Part shown: in pieces, positions 11,541 through 24,451 of the stretch
Layout of the letters: the number at the start of each line of letters is the position of its first letter
How positions within the stretch are numbered: position 1 is the first letter of the stretch
Origin: Antilocapra americana
Taxonomy: Eukaryota > Chordata > Mammalia > Artiodactyla > Antilocapridae
NCBI GenBank assembly: GCA_007570785.1
Contig: ML664175.1
Location: forward strand, 8,942,225-9,006,224
Direction of reading: 5' to 3'
Length of the DNA: 64,000 nt
Made by a program: the position numbers and the translations under genes
Notes under the pieces: generated by a model
Told to the model about the DNA's origin: nothing
Database searches by the model: none
What the model saw: the letters and a program-made list of their open reading frames with translations, nothing else

Positions 11541-13160
11541 ACATTATAATTCTCTAAATAATAATAACACATATAAATAAATCCATAGGGATTTCACAAA
11601 GGAAAACAATCATCCTTAATAAATATGTCAAATGCAAAAAAACCTTAGAAAAATATAATAAAAATAATTCTAGCCTGAATTCAAACATTTAAAATCCAAA
11701 AATAAGATGGGAAGCTTACTAAGTTCTCCAATGCAATTTAAAACTTTGTATAAATATTTTTGAAATGGAGGCATTTTAATATTCAATATTAAATGCATTA
11801 AAAGGATATCCAAAAATATAAAATTATTATTTCTGTTCTGACAAAATTACACAAGAAAAATTTACACAACTTAGAACATTTCTGATCTTTCTAGATAGAA
11901 AGGTAAGAAGACAAACAGTATTTGACCATCCTATAGAAAATATCTTTTAAACAAAACACTAAAAGACATATGTTGCTCCCACTTTATAAACCGTCCTACA
12001 AAAGTGTGAAGCAGCATGTCCATTGTCACACAAAGCTGAATCAAGAGATTGTGGATGTTTCTGTGACAGAAATACAGGGCATTTCAATTTACACAAACAC
12101 ACATGCCTTTGTCACAGCAAGTATGTCTTCTGATAATACATTTTAAGACAGAAATTTTCAAATTCTATAAGATAATTATCAGAAAATATAAACACATTTG
12201 AGTTTCACCACTGAAATGACCTCTATTATTCAGCACTGAAATTCTAAGATTCAAAAGGCTTCTGTTCAGATCAGTGGCTACTTAATTTGAATCTGTTTTT
12301 TTCTTTCTTTCTTCCTATTGCTGTATTCATTAGTCAAATGAATCCAGAGCTCCACATAACAAATTCTCCCTGTGAATGGGTACAAATGCAACCTAATCGA
12401 CTCTCTGCAGAAGTTGTTCAAACATATTGCTTTATCCTGTCTCTACTCAATTAGAAGAGTATCTTTAGGACAGCCTCCTGAGTGTGATGTTTTATGCCAG
12501 GAGTTACGAGACATAGAAAAGGAAGGATGAAATAACATTTGATGAATGCAGCTCACATTCTTCCGGAGCCAGACACAGATACAGCTAACTCGCCTAGAAA
12601 GCTCATTTTGTTGAGGGTTATGAGTAGAGGTAAAAAGATTAAGCTTTTTTCCACTGTGTAAATAGTTAACCAACACTTCATGAACACCTCTCCAGAATAA
12701 TTACTTATTTTTAACCTGAAAATTGATTCTTCATTTTCCTCTTTTAAAAAAAATGAGCTGCTTACACCAAGTTTTAAACCCAGAATTAACCTTTTTTGTT
12801 GTTGCTGATCAGACAGAAGCAGCTTAAATGTCCTAGGAAGATGAGAGAACAGAGTTGGTTCCTCAACACGCCTCACACCTGGCTGTTACCCACTCAGCAC
12901 AGATGCCAGCAAGCCCTACCCCAGGAGAGGCAGCCCTTCTGAGGCCCTCTGGAAGCCATCCACGTGGCCAGAGCAACCATCTCTGTCACTGGGCTCCTTC
13001 CCCTTCAAGTCCATGCGAGGTCAGGAAAAGGTAAACCACAGACAGGCAAATAAGTATTGCATACACTGGGTAAACGAGATTCCTTTCTATCCACACAAAA
13101 AAGGTAAAACATGAACCAGGATAACTTTTGAAATTATTTTAGTAGAAAAAATTTTTTTCA
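11541..13160. other. Unique intronic sequence
   Basis: The first 1.3 kb is AT-rich with nothing recognised. From 12860 to 13030 composition rises in GC, without a CpG cluster, open splice-bounded frame or known repeat. Confidence 0.5.
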
Positions 13161-13167
13161 GATATAC

Positions 13168-13376
13168 TGTGTGTGTGTTAGTCATTCAGTCATGCCCAAC
13201 TCTCTGAAATCCCATGGACTGTAGCTTGCCAGACTCCTCTGTCCATGGAATTCTCCAGGCAAGAATACTGGAGTCGGTTGCCATTCCCTTTTCCAGGGGA
13301 ACTTCCCAACCCAGGGATTGAACCCGGGTTTCCCTCATTGCTGGCCAATTCTTTACTGTCTGAGCCACTGGGGCAT
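13168..13376 (-). repeat. Bov-tA-type SINE
   Basis: The reverse complement starts at a tRNA-like head (CCCCAGTGGCTCAGACAGTA). It has the B-box-like GGGTTCAATCCCTGG and ends with TGACTGAATGACTAACACAC. Confidence 0.92.
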
Positions 13377-13721
13377 ATTAGGAAGGACAAAGAATGTAAA
13401 GGAAAGGGAAAATCCACTCACATTTGTTCACATGTGATCTACTCTTCATGTTCTATAAAGAATGTACCAGGCTGGGGGCCAAGCCGAGCTGTTGGCCACT
13501 TGCATTTGCCATGTATTCCTCTCTCTTAGGCTGTAGAAATATGACTCCAATTTTAAAATCTAGCCATTGTATTATTTTGGTTTGTGAATATAGAGACCCC
13601 AGGAAAAACCTGGCTCATTCTTGTTTATCAATTTGCTAGAAATTCCATTTCATCTACTTTTGTAGATTTAAGAGGGGACCCAAGGACCACAAGACCTCAG
13701 ATAACATTAAGATGAGCACTG

Positions 13722-13929
13722 TTGGTGTTTAGCCATTAAGTCATGTCTAGCTCTTTGTGACCCCATGGACTATAGCCCACCAGGCTCCTCTGCTCATGGG
13801 ATTTCCCAAGCAAGAATACTGGAGTGGGTTGCCACTTCCTTCTCCAAGGGATCTGCCCAACCCAGGGATCGAATCCACATCTCCTGCTTGGCAGGCAAAT
13901 TCTTTATCATTAAACACCAGGGAAGCCCA
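13722..13929 (-). repeat. Bov-tA-type SINE
   Basis: The reverse complement begins GGGCTTCCCTGGTGTTTAAT and includes CCACTCCAGTATTCTTGC. It is nearly full-length, 346 bp from a like-oriented copy. Confidence 0.92.
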
Positions 13930-14969
13930 CAAGATGACCATAACCAGGCAACAACTTACCAACTAAGAAAGAAAACAGAGAACAGTTGTACAATTAACAA
14001 AATTAAAGATACAGAATAAAAAAATAAAATTTAGGACCAACATGTTAAGTACAGTTAAGTGCACACATAATAAACCTCAGCAAAGTAGCACAAGTCTTAA
14101 AACTCTACAGCTCTGCCAAGACCCCTGTGATGATACAAGAGGGACAGAGCAGAGCCTCAGGATCAATGCTGTGAAAGGCCCCGGGGAGTGAGTTTCCAGG
14201 GCCTGTTACAGGCCTTCTTCAGTCAAGCACTGCCACGTAGGTGGTGCTTGGTTACACAAGACTCAGCAAACTTAAGCTCTGTGGTTTCAGGGGAAACCAG
14301 CAGAGTCAGGAAGAGCAGCCACAAAGAACAGTGCAGGCCTTCTCAAAACCCAGTAAGGGAAGGAGAACGAGAAGCTGGGGAGAGAGCTGGTCTCAGTTCC
14401 TTCAACACTCAAAACAGGGGGCATAGAAATCACTCCTCAACAGGGCTAATTTCTTAATTCATCCCGGGGGGACAGGTAGCATATGGATTTATGGTTAAAC
14501 TTGCCTAAAGCTTTAGCAATATATAAAGATGAGGGTCAGGAAAGGAAGCCCAAATTGATTTAACACATACCTGACTAAACATTTTGATCTGTAACTCTGG
14601 AGTGTCAGTTTAAGTTAATGCACTCAAGATCTCAGCCAAATTAACCTGTCTGTCTTTATTAGGGAGGGAGTCAACCTGTGGCCAAAATTGAAGCCCTCCT
14701 TCCTGAAACATGACTATAGTTCTACCTTTTCTTTTTTTCTCCACTGGTCCTAGGACCCACCTCTCTTTCTTCCCTTTATTTCATTCTCACTATCAGTTCT
14801 TCCACATGAGTTTATTTCACATAAGGGAGAATCAGCACCAGAAGTCTAGCTCACCAAGAAAGAGTTCACAAGGATCAAATACACATTTATCAAGTGTCTA
14901 CTAAAAGTCAGGCACTTTACAGAAGACCCAAGGATTAGAAAACTCTTAATTTCAATCTGCCAACAGGGA
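13930..14969. other. Unique intronic sequence, partly GC-richer
   Basis: No repeat or exon recognised. 14120-14440 is GC-richer than its surroundings and is open in more than one plus-strand frame, but those frames lack splice context and similarity I can name. Confidence 0.45.
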
Positions 14970-15110
14970 TAGACTATGAAATGAATATGTGTACTATTTA
15001 CCAACTGTATAACCTTGAATAAGTTTCTTAAGTTTTCTAAGCTTTATTTTCATTTGGAAAATAGGGATATAATTACTTATAGGAATTTTGACAGTATTAA
15101 TGAAATCACA
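14970..15110 (+). repeat. MIR SINE fragment
   Basis: ACCAACTGTATAACCTTGAATAAG and TTTCATTTGGAAAATAGGGA follow the MIR core in sense orientation. Heavily diverged. Confidence 0.65.
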
Positions 15111-16215
15111 CCTTAATAGGCAGTTCCTATAATTAGTAAACACAACGTTACTGCTGTCATTATGTGAGTAAAGTTGCCTGGAATAACAGAAAAGGCACTA
15201 CCAAAAGTAGGGTGCACTTAAATTTGGGAATCATCTTGGTGACAGCAAATGAATATGAAGGCTATTGGTTCATACAAGCAAGGTTTAGAATCCAGAATAT
15301 CAGCAAATCAGCAATTAGCAGACAATGAAGCTGAGCTCTAACTACTCTCTTTCCTCATTAACATTCCCATGTTCTGCAGAGCTGACAAAAGTTCTCAAAT
15401 GTGTGTCAGAGTCGTACACATGATTGAAGGAGCTGTGTTTTGTGTTTATGGCCACTAAGAATGCTTGCTGTTCTGGCAACCATGTCACATGGTGTATAGT
15501 CCCCTCAGTGTCAAATCTACCTTCACCTATGTCTTCCATATTAATTGAAACACGTTATCATCTGCTAAAAAAGAAACAATCTGATGAAGATAATGCATAG
15601 GAAAACAAGTTAATAGATTTCTTCCCTAATGGAAAAACAGTAGATTGTTTTATAAAAATGAAGCATGGGAAAATCTGAGGACTAGCATTAGATACATCAA
15701 GCAGATGGACACAACAAATTGATTTATTGTTAATTATATCCAGTTTTAACAGTTAGGTGTTTATTACCTTTCAGTGACAACAACTTGGAGCAAAAAAAAA
15801 AAAAACAAAGATCAGTACAATGAGACTCCTTGTAATGCCAAGGTCTTTTAAAGATGCACCAAGATTAAAACAGAACCTTCTTTAATTCTATTCTAAAAGC
15901 ATATGATTTAACAACCATGCATTAACTGTATCTTGACACAAAACCTTAAGTAACCTACTAAAAGTGTTGGTATAATATTACCCATTTTTCACTGCACCAT
16001 GTTTTCAAAGACCAGAAAACAACAACAAAAAATCCCTGCCTTCTTCCAGTTTTACTTAAATAACTTGCATTTCTCTTATCTGTCACTAGATGGCATCTGT
16101 GTGCCTGTAAGGAGAAGGATGACTCACCTAGCTATTAAAGTGGGAGCTACTCTGACACCCACTGAAACTGATGAAAGAGCAATACAAGTACAGGAAATGC
16201 ACGACTGCCTTGACG
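15111..16215. other. Unique intronic sequence with one protein-like antisense frame
   Basis: No repeat is recognised apart from an A run at 15793-15806. On the minus strand 15342-15539 is open for 65 codons with a balanced composition. I cannot assign it to any family, and it lacks evident splice context. Confidence 0.4.
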
Positions 16216-16356
16216 GTGTGTGCTAAGTTGCTCAGTCCTTTCGGAGTGTTTGCGACCCCACAGACTGTATGTAGCCTGCCAGGCTCCTCTGTCCATGCGA
16301 TTATCCCAGCAAGAATACTGGAGTGGGTTGCTATTTCCTCCTCCAGGGAGACTGCT
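16216..16356 (-). repeat. Bov-A-type SINE, partial
   Basis: The reverse complement has the CACTCCAGTATTCTTGCTGG body and the GAGCAACTTAGCACAC end. The tRNA-like head is missing. Confidence 0.85.
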
Positions 16357-16554
16357 TTAGTTTCACCATATTATAAAGACTTGATGAAATGCAAGTCTTT
16401 GTCATACCCAGAAGTATTTCATGTGAACGTTAAAAGCCCTGTGAACGAGATGCTGCTTTTGTCACCTGTCTCCTACAGGATGCTGAGACAAACAGAAGAC
16501 AACTGACCTAATGGCTCAGCACTCCACGGAAGCTACAAGACGGTTAGCACCAGG

Positions 16555-16700
16555 GTTAAGGGCTAGGATGTCAGACCCAGACAGCCTGGATTCCAATTTA
16601 CCTTGGTCACTACTGTGTAACTTGGGAAGTTTATTTTCTCTCTCTTTACCTTTGTTAAAGTAATCTATACGATGGATGTGATGATGATAAAGCATCTCTC
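16555..16700 (+). repeat. MIR SINE fragment
   Basis: AGCCTGGATTCCAATTTACC followed by ACTGTGTAACTTGGGAAGTT matches the MIR core in sense orientation. Confidence 0.6.
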
Positions 16701-16861
16701 TCTTGAGGTGGTGGGAGGAGGACAGAAACTGACTCACTTGAAGTAATTAAAGTAGTGACAGTATATAATAACGTCAACAATAATAATAACCTACAAATAA
16801 AAATTATACATAGATAAAAATACCAATAGTAATAAACTAATTATTAGAAACAACAGCACTG

Positions 16862-17133
16862 ACTATTGACTGGGAGGACTAACGCTGAAGCTGAAGCTCC
16901 AATACTTTGGCCTGAAGCGAAGAGCCAACTCACTGGAAAAGGCCCTGATGTTGGAAAAGATTGAGGGCAGGAGGAGAAGGGTGGAAAAGAAGATGAGATG
17001 GTTGGATGGCGTCACCAACTCAATGGACATGAAGCTGAGCCAACTCCAAGGGATAGTGAAGGACAGGGAGGCCTGTTATGCTCCAGTCCTTGGGGTTGCA
17101 AAGAGTCAGACACAACTTAGTGATTGAATGACA
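16862..17133 (+). repeat. BovB LINE 3' end, 5'-truncated
   Basis: It contains GACTAACGCTGAAGCTGAAG, CTCCAATACTTTGGCC and GTTGGATGGCGTCACC, and ends AACTTAGTGATTGAATGACA. The same segment occurs at 34250 and 63290. Confidence 0.9.
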
Positions 17134-17179
17134 ATAAGAAGCATCTTATGACCCCTAACCCCTCTTCCTTCTCATGTAG

Positions 17180-17345
17180 AAGGGCAGAATGGTATCATGA
17201 TGAAAGGACAGACTCTGGGACCAGATAGACTACTTGGGTTTAGATTGGGTTTCCTCTTCTATAAAATGGGGATTAAATGAGTTTATATACACAAAATGCT
17301 TTGGAAAATGTCTGGCACTGAGTAGGTGCTTTTTAGTTCTAAATA
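17180..17345 (+). repeat. MIR SINE fragment
   Basis: GGCAGAATGGTATCATGATG, then TATAAAATGGGGATTAAATG and GTCTGGCACTGAGTAGGTGC, is in MIR order in sense orientation. A second, weaker MIR-like stretch follows at 17385-17480. Confidence 0.7.
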
Positions 17346-17480
17346 AATAAATGCAGAGGAGGGGACTGGTTTGAGAATTGGGGGATTTGGATTTTAATCT
17401 TGGATTTAATAGCTGTGTGGCTGCAAAGGTGAGTCTCCTGGAATTCAGTTTCCTTGTCTTTAAGATTAGGAAATTGAAAA

Positions 17481-19255
17481 ATTTTCAGTTGTTCTCAAAT
17501 TTGTTTAGGTAATAGTGTACTAGGGGAGCTAACACAAAGATAGAAACAAGCACCATGCAAGATAGGAGTAACTGCTGCAAAGAGATTTGTTGAAACTCTA
17601 AGGGAATTAAAAAAGAGGGAAAGCTTACTAGTCGTTTGGGGCATGGAGAGGACACCACAGAAGTGCATCGGAGCAGAATCTGACCTTTTAGTAGGTATGG
17701 GGGAAAAGATGGAGGCCATAGAAGGAGTATAAACAAAGGGACAGGAACACAAGGATCAAGGATGAGCGATGAAGAAGTGCTCAGTATAGGGTGCATGAGT
17801 GAGGGTCACAAAGAAAAGTTGGGCTGGGGGGGAGATCTCAGAGAGCTTTGATAGCCAGGCTAGACATTGCAGATTTTATTGCTGACTAAATGAGATTGTT
17901 GAGAGAAAGGATGAATAAGAAGGAATAAGAAAGTTCCCGAGTTACCAGCTGGGTTGACTGACAGAAATAGAAGAGGATATGCTTGGTGGAGCCAGTGACA
18001 TGCCAAATCCAAGATGCCAGAGAAGCGCTGGAGTGGAGCTGACTAGAGGGTGACTGAGTGTGGACTGGAGCCAGCAGTTAGGACGAAGAACTGCACTCAG
18101 CAGTCATTCACACAGAAGAAGGGGCGTTACAGGACAGAAAAGACAGCAAGGACTAGAAACTGAGGGCCGGGAGGGAAGTGGTCTTGAATACTCATGAGGA
18201 GAACCAGGAAGTTAAATACCATGGAAACCAAGAGAAGGTTGGTTGACAATATCCAAAGCTGCAGAGTCAGCATCAGGGTAAGAATGACATTTGATTATCT
18301 AGGTCCTTTAACAGAATAATTCATCAGAAAGGGGTGAGGTTAGAGGTAGCAGGAAACATGGAGTTAAGGAGCAAGGAAGTGGTGGGACTTCTGAGGCAGA
18401 GTTATGAAGGGAATGAAAATGCGTTTTTATTATTATGATGTGTTAGAAAATGTTAATAGTGGTATCTGGCTCTATATGGCAAAATTTTAATAACTTTGCT
18501 TCTGTAACTGTTCTACAATAAATATGAACTGCTGTGATAATAATAAAATATTAAAAGAATTGTTGGGAAAATGTATTACCTTTTATATGCCAACAAACTA
18601 CTATATGCTTATTTGCATTTATCTTAAATAATTCTTACAAACCTGTAAAATAAGAATTATTGTTTTTATTTTATAAATATACTTCTATATAAGTAAACTG
18701 ACTTCTCTCAAAACATTTACCTTTTTTTCCTATATAAAATATCCCCAAATCTACTTCAAACCTCTTTGATTCTTTAGTATGCTAAAAATAAGCTGGGCTT
18801 ACTGTAAGTTCACTTAGTATATCTTCTACAACACAGAGTAGTTGGGCTTTTTAAAAGTTGCTTTTATTGTCCTTTGGCTTCAATATTATGTTTATGGGAT
18901 ATGTGATAAAATCAGGGATCCTGGTTTTATACTCACAGATGTTTAAGAAATCAGAGAGCAAAATGTGAGAACAAGTATAAAATTAAGAGAACATATTCTA
19001 AAGAATGTCATCCTCTCTACTGAGTGGCTTTATGACTTCAACCCTTTTTTTTGGCTTGATTCCGGGTTTAGGTTATCTCTAAAGTAGGCTCTGAATAAGT
19101 GGGTGATATTAATATACATTCAAAGTAATCAAATACACAAGTAGAGAAAAAAACAAATAATCAGACATTTAACCAATAAGAAATAAAATTTACTTTGAGA
19201 AGAAAACATTTAAAGAGTTCCAATTCTTCTGGATTTTGATCACTATTCCACCCTT
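17481..19255. other. Intronic sequence, possible very old L2-like text, otherwise nothing
   Basis: 17850-17940 (ATTGCAGATTTTATTGCTGA) resembles antisense L2 only weakly. From 18420 the stretch is AT-rich. No exon found. Confidence 0.35.
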
Positions 19256-19330
19256 GGGGCTTCCCAGACAGTGCCAGTGATAAAGAACCTGCCTGCCAGT
19301 GCAGGGGATGTAAGAGACACAAGTTTGAAG
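19256..19330 (+). repeat. Bov-tA SINE head fragment
   Basis: GGGGCTTCCCAGACAGTGCC and GAACCTGCCTGCCAGTGCAG are the tRNA-like head. The body is absent. Confidence 0.75.
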
Positions 19331-22300
19331 GTAAAAATACAAGACTCACTTTGTAGGAAGCTCTTACACCACCACTTTCCCCCAAACGCTACAAAGACCA
19401 AGTGCTCTCTAACTGGTGATAAAGACAGACGGTAAAACTGATGGACACCATTTATGGATTCTTTGCGATGATATTGACATTTCTAGAAGTTTGGCTTCCT
19501 GGACAATGCATACTAGAAGACAATTCTTTACAAAGTACTTAGCTGTGGACAAATAATAAGAGATAACATCAGGGTCATGAAAACCAAGCCTCTTATTTCT
19601 TCTGGTTGGGGCTTGCTGGTGAGGCTCCAGAAGCCTTGACAAGAGCTAGGCCCATGTGGACAGATCAGAGGTAGATAAAATTAAGAGAAAACCTGAGGTC
19701 AGAACCATGAGAAAACTCATACTCCACAGCAGTGAGTCCACCTCTTACATTTCTAACATTCAAACCTCATGAAGACAATGAGGTTTATTACCCATCCTTT
19801 AATGGAAACTTCTCAGGTGGTGGGAAAAATAATCCTCCTAGGACCAGAGGAAAGTAAAGCAATCACATCTCCTCTGGACAGTCCCCTGCCAGCTTAATAA
19901 AACATCTTAAGAGGACAACAAGCATTACCTTAAAAATCACTATGTATTATTTTAAAATACTTACTTAAACCACTGCTTTGCTTAAAAAGCTTTACTAGCA
20001 ACAGTGTCACAATTAAGATCTCCTCAAAGGATTAAAAATAATCAAATAAATTAGAATACATATTCAAAGGTAATCTGAAACTAGCAATCTGAAAATCTGC
20101 TGCTAGAAGGTCAATATATGAACACTGTGTAAGTAGGAAATGCTCAGAATAAGTGAGAAAGGTGACATTTTGAGGGATGAAACTAGTGTCTGGCCAAATG
20201 TCCACTTTTAATTTAATCTTTTGTGCTACGAGGTTTTGTGTGAGCCTTTTCAGGCCCATTGTTCCCCTGTGGTTCGACTGGAGAGCTCCTTGGTCTGGAC
20301 AGCGAGGGTGACTGCACTGCCCCCAAGCCTGTCCTTCTCACACAATGCCCCCATGTAACTATTCAGAGAAGAGGGCAGCAGTACGGACCACTGTGACACC
20401 CGGGTCATGGCCTCTGACATAGAATCTGGGGCCAGACCAAGTCTGGGCCAACAGCAGAGGAGCAGGAAAAATGCTAAGGGGGATGGGTGGGAACGGAAAG
20501 CAGAGTGAAACAACTCTAAAATGTCATGTTTAAGCAAAATAACAAAAACACAAATCACATTTGAATGATGTGATTTGCCTTCAAGTTATCTAAACAGTGA
20601 AAGCCTAGTGTTTCTCTTCTCTCTAAACCATGATGCAAGTTAGGAGAGCAAGTCTCTTCTAAGAGGGTTTTCTTTGTCTTGTATCATCAGATTTATGTTA
20701 AGCATGGAAAAAGTTAGTTCACAAAGGTTGAAATAATGCCTTATATAAACATGCTAGTGTTCTGATTTAAAAGCAAAGGATTTTTTGCTAAAACAGTGCA
20801 AATTTTAAACCTAAATTAAAAATTCATTCTTTTGTTAAACTGAATTTCTATAAGGGATTGTTAATCATAAACATAATTCACTTCATTTGAAGTATAAACC
20901 TAAAGAAAGGTGTTTTTTTTTCTTTATGATCACCATGCCAAAAATGTTATAAATCTGTTCTGTGATAATACAGAATATTTATTTGAGTGTAAAATGGATA
21001 GAATGGCAGATGGAGTAGGCAAACCCCACTCTCCCAACTTTCCTTAAGTGTTCTGCAGAACAGCTCTCTACGGAAGCTGATGGTTGAGTATTTGTCTAAA
21101 CCTGAAATGACTCAGTTCCTTTTGTTCTGTACCTCCCCCCTCCAAGGGCCTGAAGACAAATAACACCTCTCACTCGCAGTAAAAACATCCCCTCTCCTAC
21201 TGCGTTTAGGATAATTTGGAAGAAAGTTCTTTGTATGTGATGTGTGAGAATTAGTTTCCTACCAAAGTAAGCATAGCCTATTGTTCACCTCTATTTTAAA
21301 AACCTTCCCAAAAGACTGGGATTGTTTGACAAAATCCAGAAGTATAAGTCTTTCCCAATTATATTGTGATACTGTTATTTCTTTCTTAATTATGTGATTT
21401 CATTTTTATATACCTATTAGATTTTCAAGACATTAAAAATCTATTTTTCATTTTTGATAAATGTTATTACTTGGGACTGTCTGGATAAGAAATATTTAGG
21501 GTTGAAGATTTCTACTTCAACATTGCCATGAATGAATCTGATTTACACCCAAACATTGAGAAAACAAATCTGAAAATGATACTGGAGACTCCAACAAAAA
21601 CAATTTTTGATCTTTTATCTTATTTTGGTATGGCATTCCTTTCCTTCTAGGAATTTCTGTGGAAGAAAATCACCTCAACCGTCTAATTTTGACCACCACT
21701 GAACCTCTCCTACCGTACCATCAATTTATGGAATTATGCCCATGGTTGATTAATTCCAATAGGCTGGGAGGAGAAAAAGAAAGACTCCAAAAGAGCAGGG
21801 GCTTGCTTACCTGCTCTGTCGGTCTCAAAATTGATAACATTCTTATAGGAGGAGTGCTAATAAGGCTGGCCCAACATATATGTTCCTGAACAATTTAAAA
21901 TGAATAAATGAATGAATAAAAATGAAAAAAACGGAGCAATTGCCAATGACAAGAATTTCAAACACCAGAAAAGTGTCAGAATGGGGCGGGGGGTGGGGTG
22001 CATTTTAAGAGGCTATAAAATTTTCAAAGGAAGTTTACTTAAAGTTGTTACAGAAAATTAAGTAAATTCCTTTATGTTGATATTTCTATCAAGAGCAATC
22101 CTTAGCCCTAAAAACATTCAAAGTACTTGACTTATGCTACTATACTTGGCTTAGCATTTGTTTAAGTAGCTGCTCTGTCTGCCAACACACAGACACTGTC
22201 TGTCTGACATACATCATTGCCTTACAAACAATATTTTTATAGACTGACAGAGAGAGCCTATTCATGACAACCACACTTCCCCTGAAGCCATGAAATAAAT

Positions 22301-23029
22301 TTCCTTCCAGGACTAACATTTCTCCCTTTCACTGTCATGGGCTCACCATGCCATTTTGACCTTTTTGTGAGGCAACATGAAAATACAATCTATCATCTCC
22401 TGAACCACGGTGACTTGATTGGAGGTGCACAGTTTCATGGCAAAAACATCTGTGGTTTGATAACCATTCCTCCAAATCTTAGCCCTCGGCAGTTAAAAGC
22501 TTACAGGATGGGAGAGAAGCAGGTAGACAGCGTGAAACCAGTCTAAAATTTCTTCTCAAGTATGAAATGCAAGCTGGTGAAATACAAGCTTCATCAGCCA
22601 TAGTGATAAAACACTATTGTGTTATTTATTTATACTTCCTTTAGAACTCAGAAAAAGCACTGTTACAGCAATTTATTCCATCTTTGCTGAATTTATCACT
22701 TTGAAATTGATTTTGATGTTAATAGATAAGAGAATTCTGAGAGTTCTTTGATACAAGCAGGCACAGGTCATTACCATGTTACTTGGCTATAAGTGGTCCA
22801 CCCAAATTTTATATAAATCTTACGTCTTTCAGGTAGTGAAAGACACTGAAAATGTTTGAGAGTGCTTGGCAGTTATTCAATATATCTTTAAATAGTTTTC
22901 AACACATGTGATAGAGAATCAGAGACAACCGGAGCATATGGAATTAAACTAAAAATATTTTCTGGTAAATAAAATATTCAACAGAAGACTTAAGGTTTCT
23001 TACATTCAACCTGAACTATATTATTATAG
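19331..23029. other. Repeat-poor intronic stretch of about 3.7 kb
   Basis: No young transposable element recognised. 20250-20480 is a GC-richer patch. 22140-22560 is mixed-composition unique sequence. On the minus strand GCAG|gtaagc near 21808 is a good donor match, but no pyrimidine-rich acceptor with a coherent exon pairs with it. Confidence 0.45.
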
Positions 23030-23150
23030 GGAATTCCTTGGCTGCCCAGTGGTAGGACGCAGTGCTTTCACTGCTGTGGCGTGGGTTCAATTCCCAGTTG
23101 GGAAACTAAAGTCCTACAAGCCATGTGGTGGACCCCCTCCACACACACAA
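23030..23150 (+). repeat. CHR-1-like tRNA-Glu SINE
   Basis: It starts GGGAATTCCTTGGCTGCCCA, contains GTGGGTTCAATTCCCAG and ends in a CA-rich tail. Confidence 0.8.
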
Positions 23151-23439
23151 AAGAGATATATTATTATATCATTTTATAAATATTCTATGGATACAAGAAA
23201 TATTTAGTTGTTTAAAGAAATAATTTGTTTTTAGTTTCTCAAATAAGCTTTAACTGGAGGGGTTACTCTGAAGGATGAGAAAGAATCTGATTTTCTGAGC
23301 TTTATTTCTCAGTAGGTAAAATTATATTACAATGTATACCACTTGACATAACTTTTAAATATCCCACACATCACTAGACAACTGTTTTATATAATCAGTT
23401 ACTCTCAATTTGAAGGAACTGATTAACCACACAGCACAG

Positions 23440-23622
23440 GGCATTTTGTAAAGAACCTGCCTGCAATGCAGGAGACACAGGTTCAATCTCTGGGTCAGGA
23501 AGAGCCCCTGGAAGAGGGCATGGCAACCCATTCCAGTATTCTTGCTTAAAGAATCCCATGGACAGAGGAGCCTGGCAGGGTCGCAAAGAGTTGGACACAA
23601 GTGAAGCAGCTGAACACACACA
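23440..23622 (+). repeat. Bov-tA-type SINE
   Basis: It has AAGAACCTGCCTGCAATGCA, CATTCCAGTATTCTTGC and the tail GCAGCTGAACACACACAG. The first bases of the head are eroded. Confidence 0.9.
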
Positions 23623-23869
23623 GTGCTGTTTTAACCTTTTAAATTATTTTTTAAACGTTTTGAAGTATTTTCGTTATTATTATTTTATTTGTATGTGCAT
23701 ATGTACAAGTATACATGTACACACAAAGTTTTTCTTTTGTAATCAGTATACTTTACACCTAAATACTTGAACATGACTCCCCTGAGAACAAGGACATCCT
23801 CTCCTATACAACCACAATACCATTATTACATCCAGTAGATTTAACAAAAACATGATTTTATCTCATAGT

Positions 23870-24080
23870 TTGTTTTTAAATTTCCTACTGATAATACCCT
23901 TTACATCCCTCATCCCCAATTCCTAAATCCAACTGAGGACCACTGCTTCTTCATCTAGAATTGTTCCCTGTCCTTTTCCTATCTTTCGTGACAATGACAT
24001 TCTTTGAAGAATCCTGTCCAGATGTTTTACACGCTATCTCACATCTGGATTTATCTATAATAAGTATTTCCTCATTGTCA
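23870..24080 (-). repeat. Probable L1M 3'UTR fragment, antisense
   Basis: ACTGAGGACCACTGCTTCTT, GAATCCTGTCCAGATG and TCCTCATTGTCAGATTCAGA resemble antisense L1M 3'UTR text. Assignment is from memory. Confidence 0.45.
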
Positions 24081-24249
24081 GATTCAGACTAAATGTTTTT
24101 GGAAAGACTATTACACAGACCAGACTATGACTTTAACATAGGGTTTTGGTTTTATTAAGGGAAATAAATCTTAAAAGCCACATGTTTTGTAACTGCAAAT
24201 TTGTTAGATTTCATAGTTTCAAATAAGGCTTTCATAGTTTCAAATTTCA

Positions 24250-24451
24250 TAGGGCTTCCCTCATGGCTCAGCTGGTAAATAATCTGCCTGCAATGCAGGA
24301 GACCTGGGTTCCATCCCTGGGTTGGAGAAGATACCCTGTAGAAAGGAACAGCGACCCACACCAGTATTCTGGCCTGGAGAATTCCATGGACTGTATAGTC
24401 CATGGGGTTGCAAAGAGTCGGACACGATTATGCAACTTTCACACACTCACA
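24250..24451 (+). repeat. Bov-tA-type SINE
   Basis: It starts at GGGCTTCCCTCATGGCTCAG, with GACCTGGGTTCCATCCCTGG and AGAGTCGGACACGATTATGC. Just upstream (24209-24253) TTTCATAGTTTCAAA is duplicated in tandem. Confidence 0.92.

Noticed and set aside
13168..13929. Similar sequences at regular spacing, superficially array-like
   Set aside because: They are two separate Bov-tA SINE insertions in a mammalian intron, not a CRISPR array.
21700..21830. Possible extra PRTG exon with a good donor (GCAG|gtaagc) on the minus strand
   Set aside because: No acceptor with a pyrimidine tract and in-frame Ig or FN3-like residues pairs with it, and the flanking exons already join in phase.
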